The notes under the pieces were generated by a model that saw only the letters and a list, made by a program, of their open reading frames with translations, searched no databases and was not told the origin of the DNA. From Methylosinus sp. PW1 (GTDB lineage: Bacteria > Pseudomonadota > Alphaproteobacteria > Rhizobiales > Beijerinckiaceae), in the NCBI RefSeq assembly GCF_000745215.1, contig NZ_JQNK01000009.1, positions 1,612,001 through 1,676,000 of the forward strand: DNA of 64,000 nt. The letters run 5' to 3'. Of this stretch, positions 63,991 through 64,000 are shown one piece after another; within the stretch, counting starts at the first letter, position 1; each line of letters begins with the position of its first letter. Position numbers and translations under genes: made by a program.

Positions 63991-64000
63991 ATGACCCGCT
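63991..64000 (+). CDS. Start of a gene cut by the window end
   Basis: An ATG at 63991 preceded by AAAGAAGAA opens a frame (Met-Thr-Arg) that leaves the window after ten bases. It is divergent from the Zur-like gene. The product cannot be named. Confidence 0.3.

Overview
The window is high-GC DNA from an alphaproteobacterium that oxidises methanol through a periplasmic, calcium/PQQ-type methanol dehydrogenase. The strongest evidence is a complete mxa cluster on the minus strand (mxaF-J-G-I-R-S-A-C-K-L-D plus a mxaE-position gene, about 14.4-24.9 kb) and a pqqA gene (144-221) for the peptide from which the PQQ cofactor is made. Alphaproteobacterial families such as DUF1491, DUF2852, the FYDLN-acid protein, a GtrA/GT2 surface-glycan set and PleC/DivJ-like kinases fit a type II methanotroph or methylotroph (Methylocystaceae-like). 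No methane monooxygenase gene is present, so methanotrophy itself is inferred.

Layout. 0-2.5 kb: pqqA with its own terminator, a di-haem cytochrome c peroxidase/MauG-family gene, a zinc-ribbon acidic protein and tRNA-Gly(TCC). 2.5-8.8 kb (minus): tex, then a four-gene envelope-glycan operon (GtrA, GT2, methyltransferase, multi-pass membrane protein). 9.4-14.4 kb (plus): a Suv3-like RNA helicase and manC, closed by a very strong terminator. 14.4-25.1 kb (minus): the mxa cluster. 25.2-31.6 kb: a small unknown gene divergent from mxaF, a PAP2 phosphatase, and amino-acid catabolism genes (hglS, amaB, and divergently rocD and an arginine dihydrolase-like gene). 31.6-35.0 kb: two sensor kinases. 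35.2-41.6 kb: lhr, DUF1491, GNAT, queC and DUF4180. 41.6-47.9 kb: a PleC-like kinase, a uracil-DNA glycosylase-family gene, a PLP decarboxylase, a degenerate nucleotidyltransferase, a TetR/AhpD-like divergent pair and cobU. 48.3-55.6 kb: sufE, a small membrane protein, a sensor kinase, a peptidoglycan-binding protein, a lone sulfate-binding protein, an extensin-like lipoprotein, an outer-membrane barrel and DUF2852. 55.8-63.9 kb: clcA, a TetR regulator, the prkA-yeaH-spoVR stress operon and a Zur-like Fur regulator.

How the genes work together. MxaF and MxaI form the dehydrogenase tetramer, MxaG is its cytochrome cL electron acceptor and MxaJ a periplasmic helper. MxaRSACKLD form the AAA+/VWA membrane machinery believed to mature the enzyme and insert calcium. 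PqqA feeds cofactor synthesis, although pqqBCDE are not in the window. HglS and AmaB match consecutive late steps of lysine breakdown, and the neighbouring aminotransferase and arginine dihydrolase-like enzyme suggest a lysine/arginine/ornithine degradation locus. PrkA, YeaH and SpoVR form the widely conserved stress/starvation operon.

High GC produces very long antisense open frames throughout; these were rejected in favour of recognisable proteins. Two families of palindromic intergenic repeats, several terminators and two clear operator-like palindromes lie between the genes.
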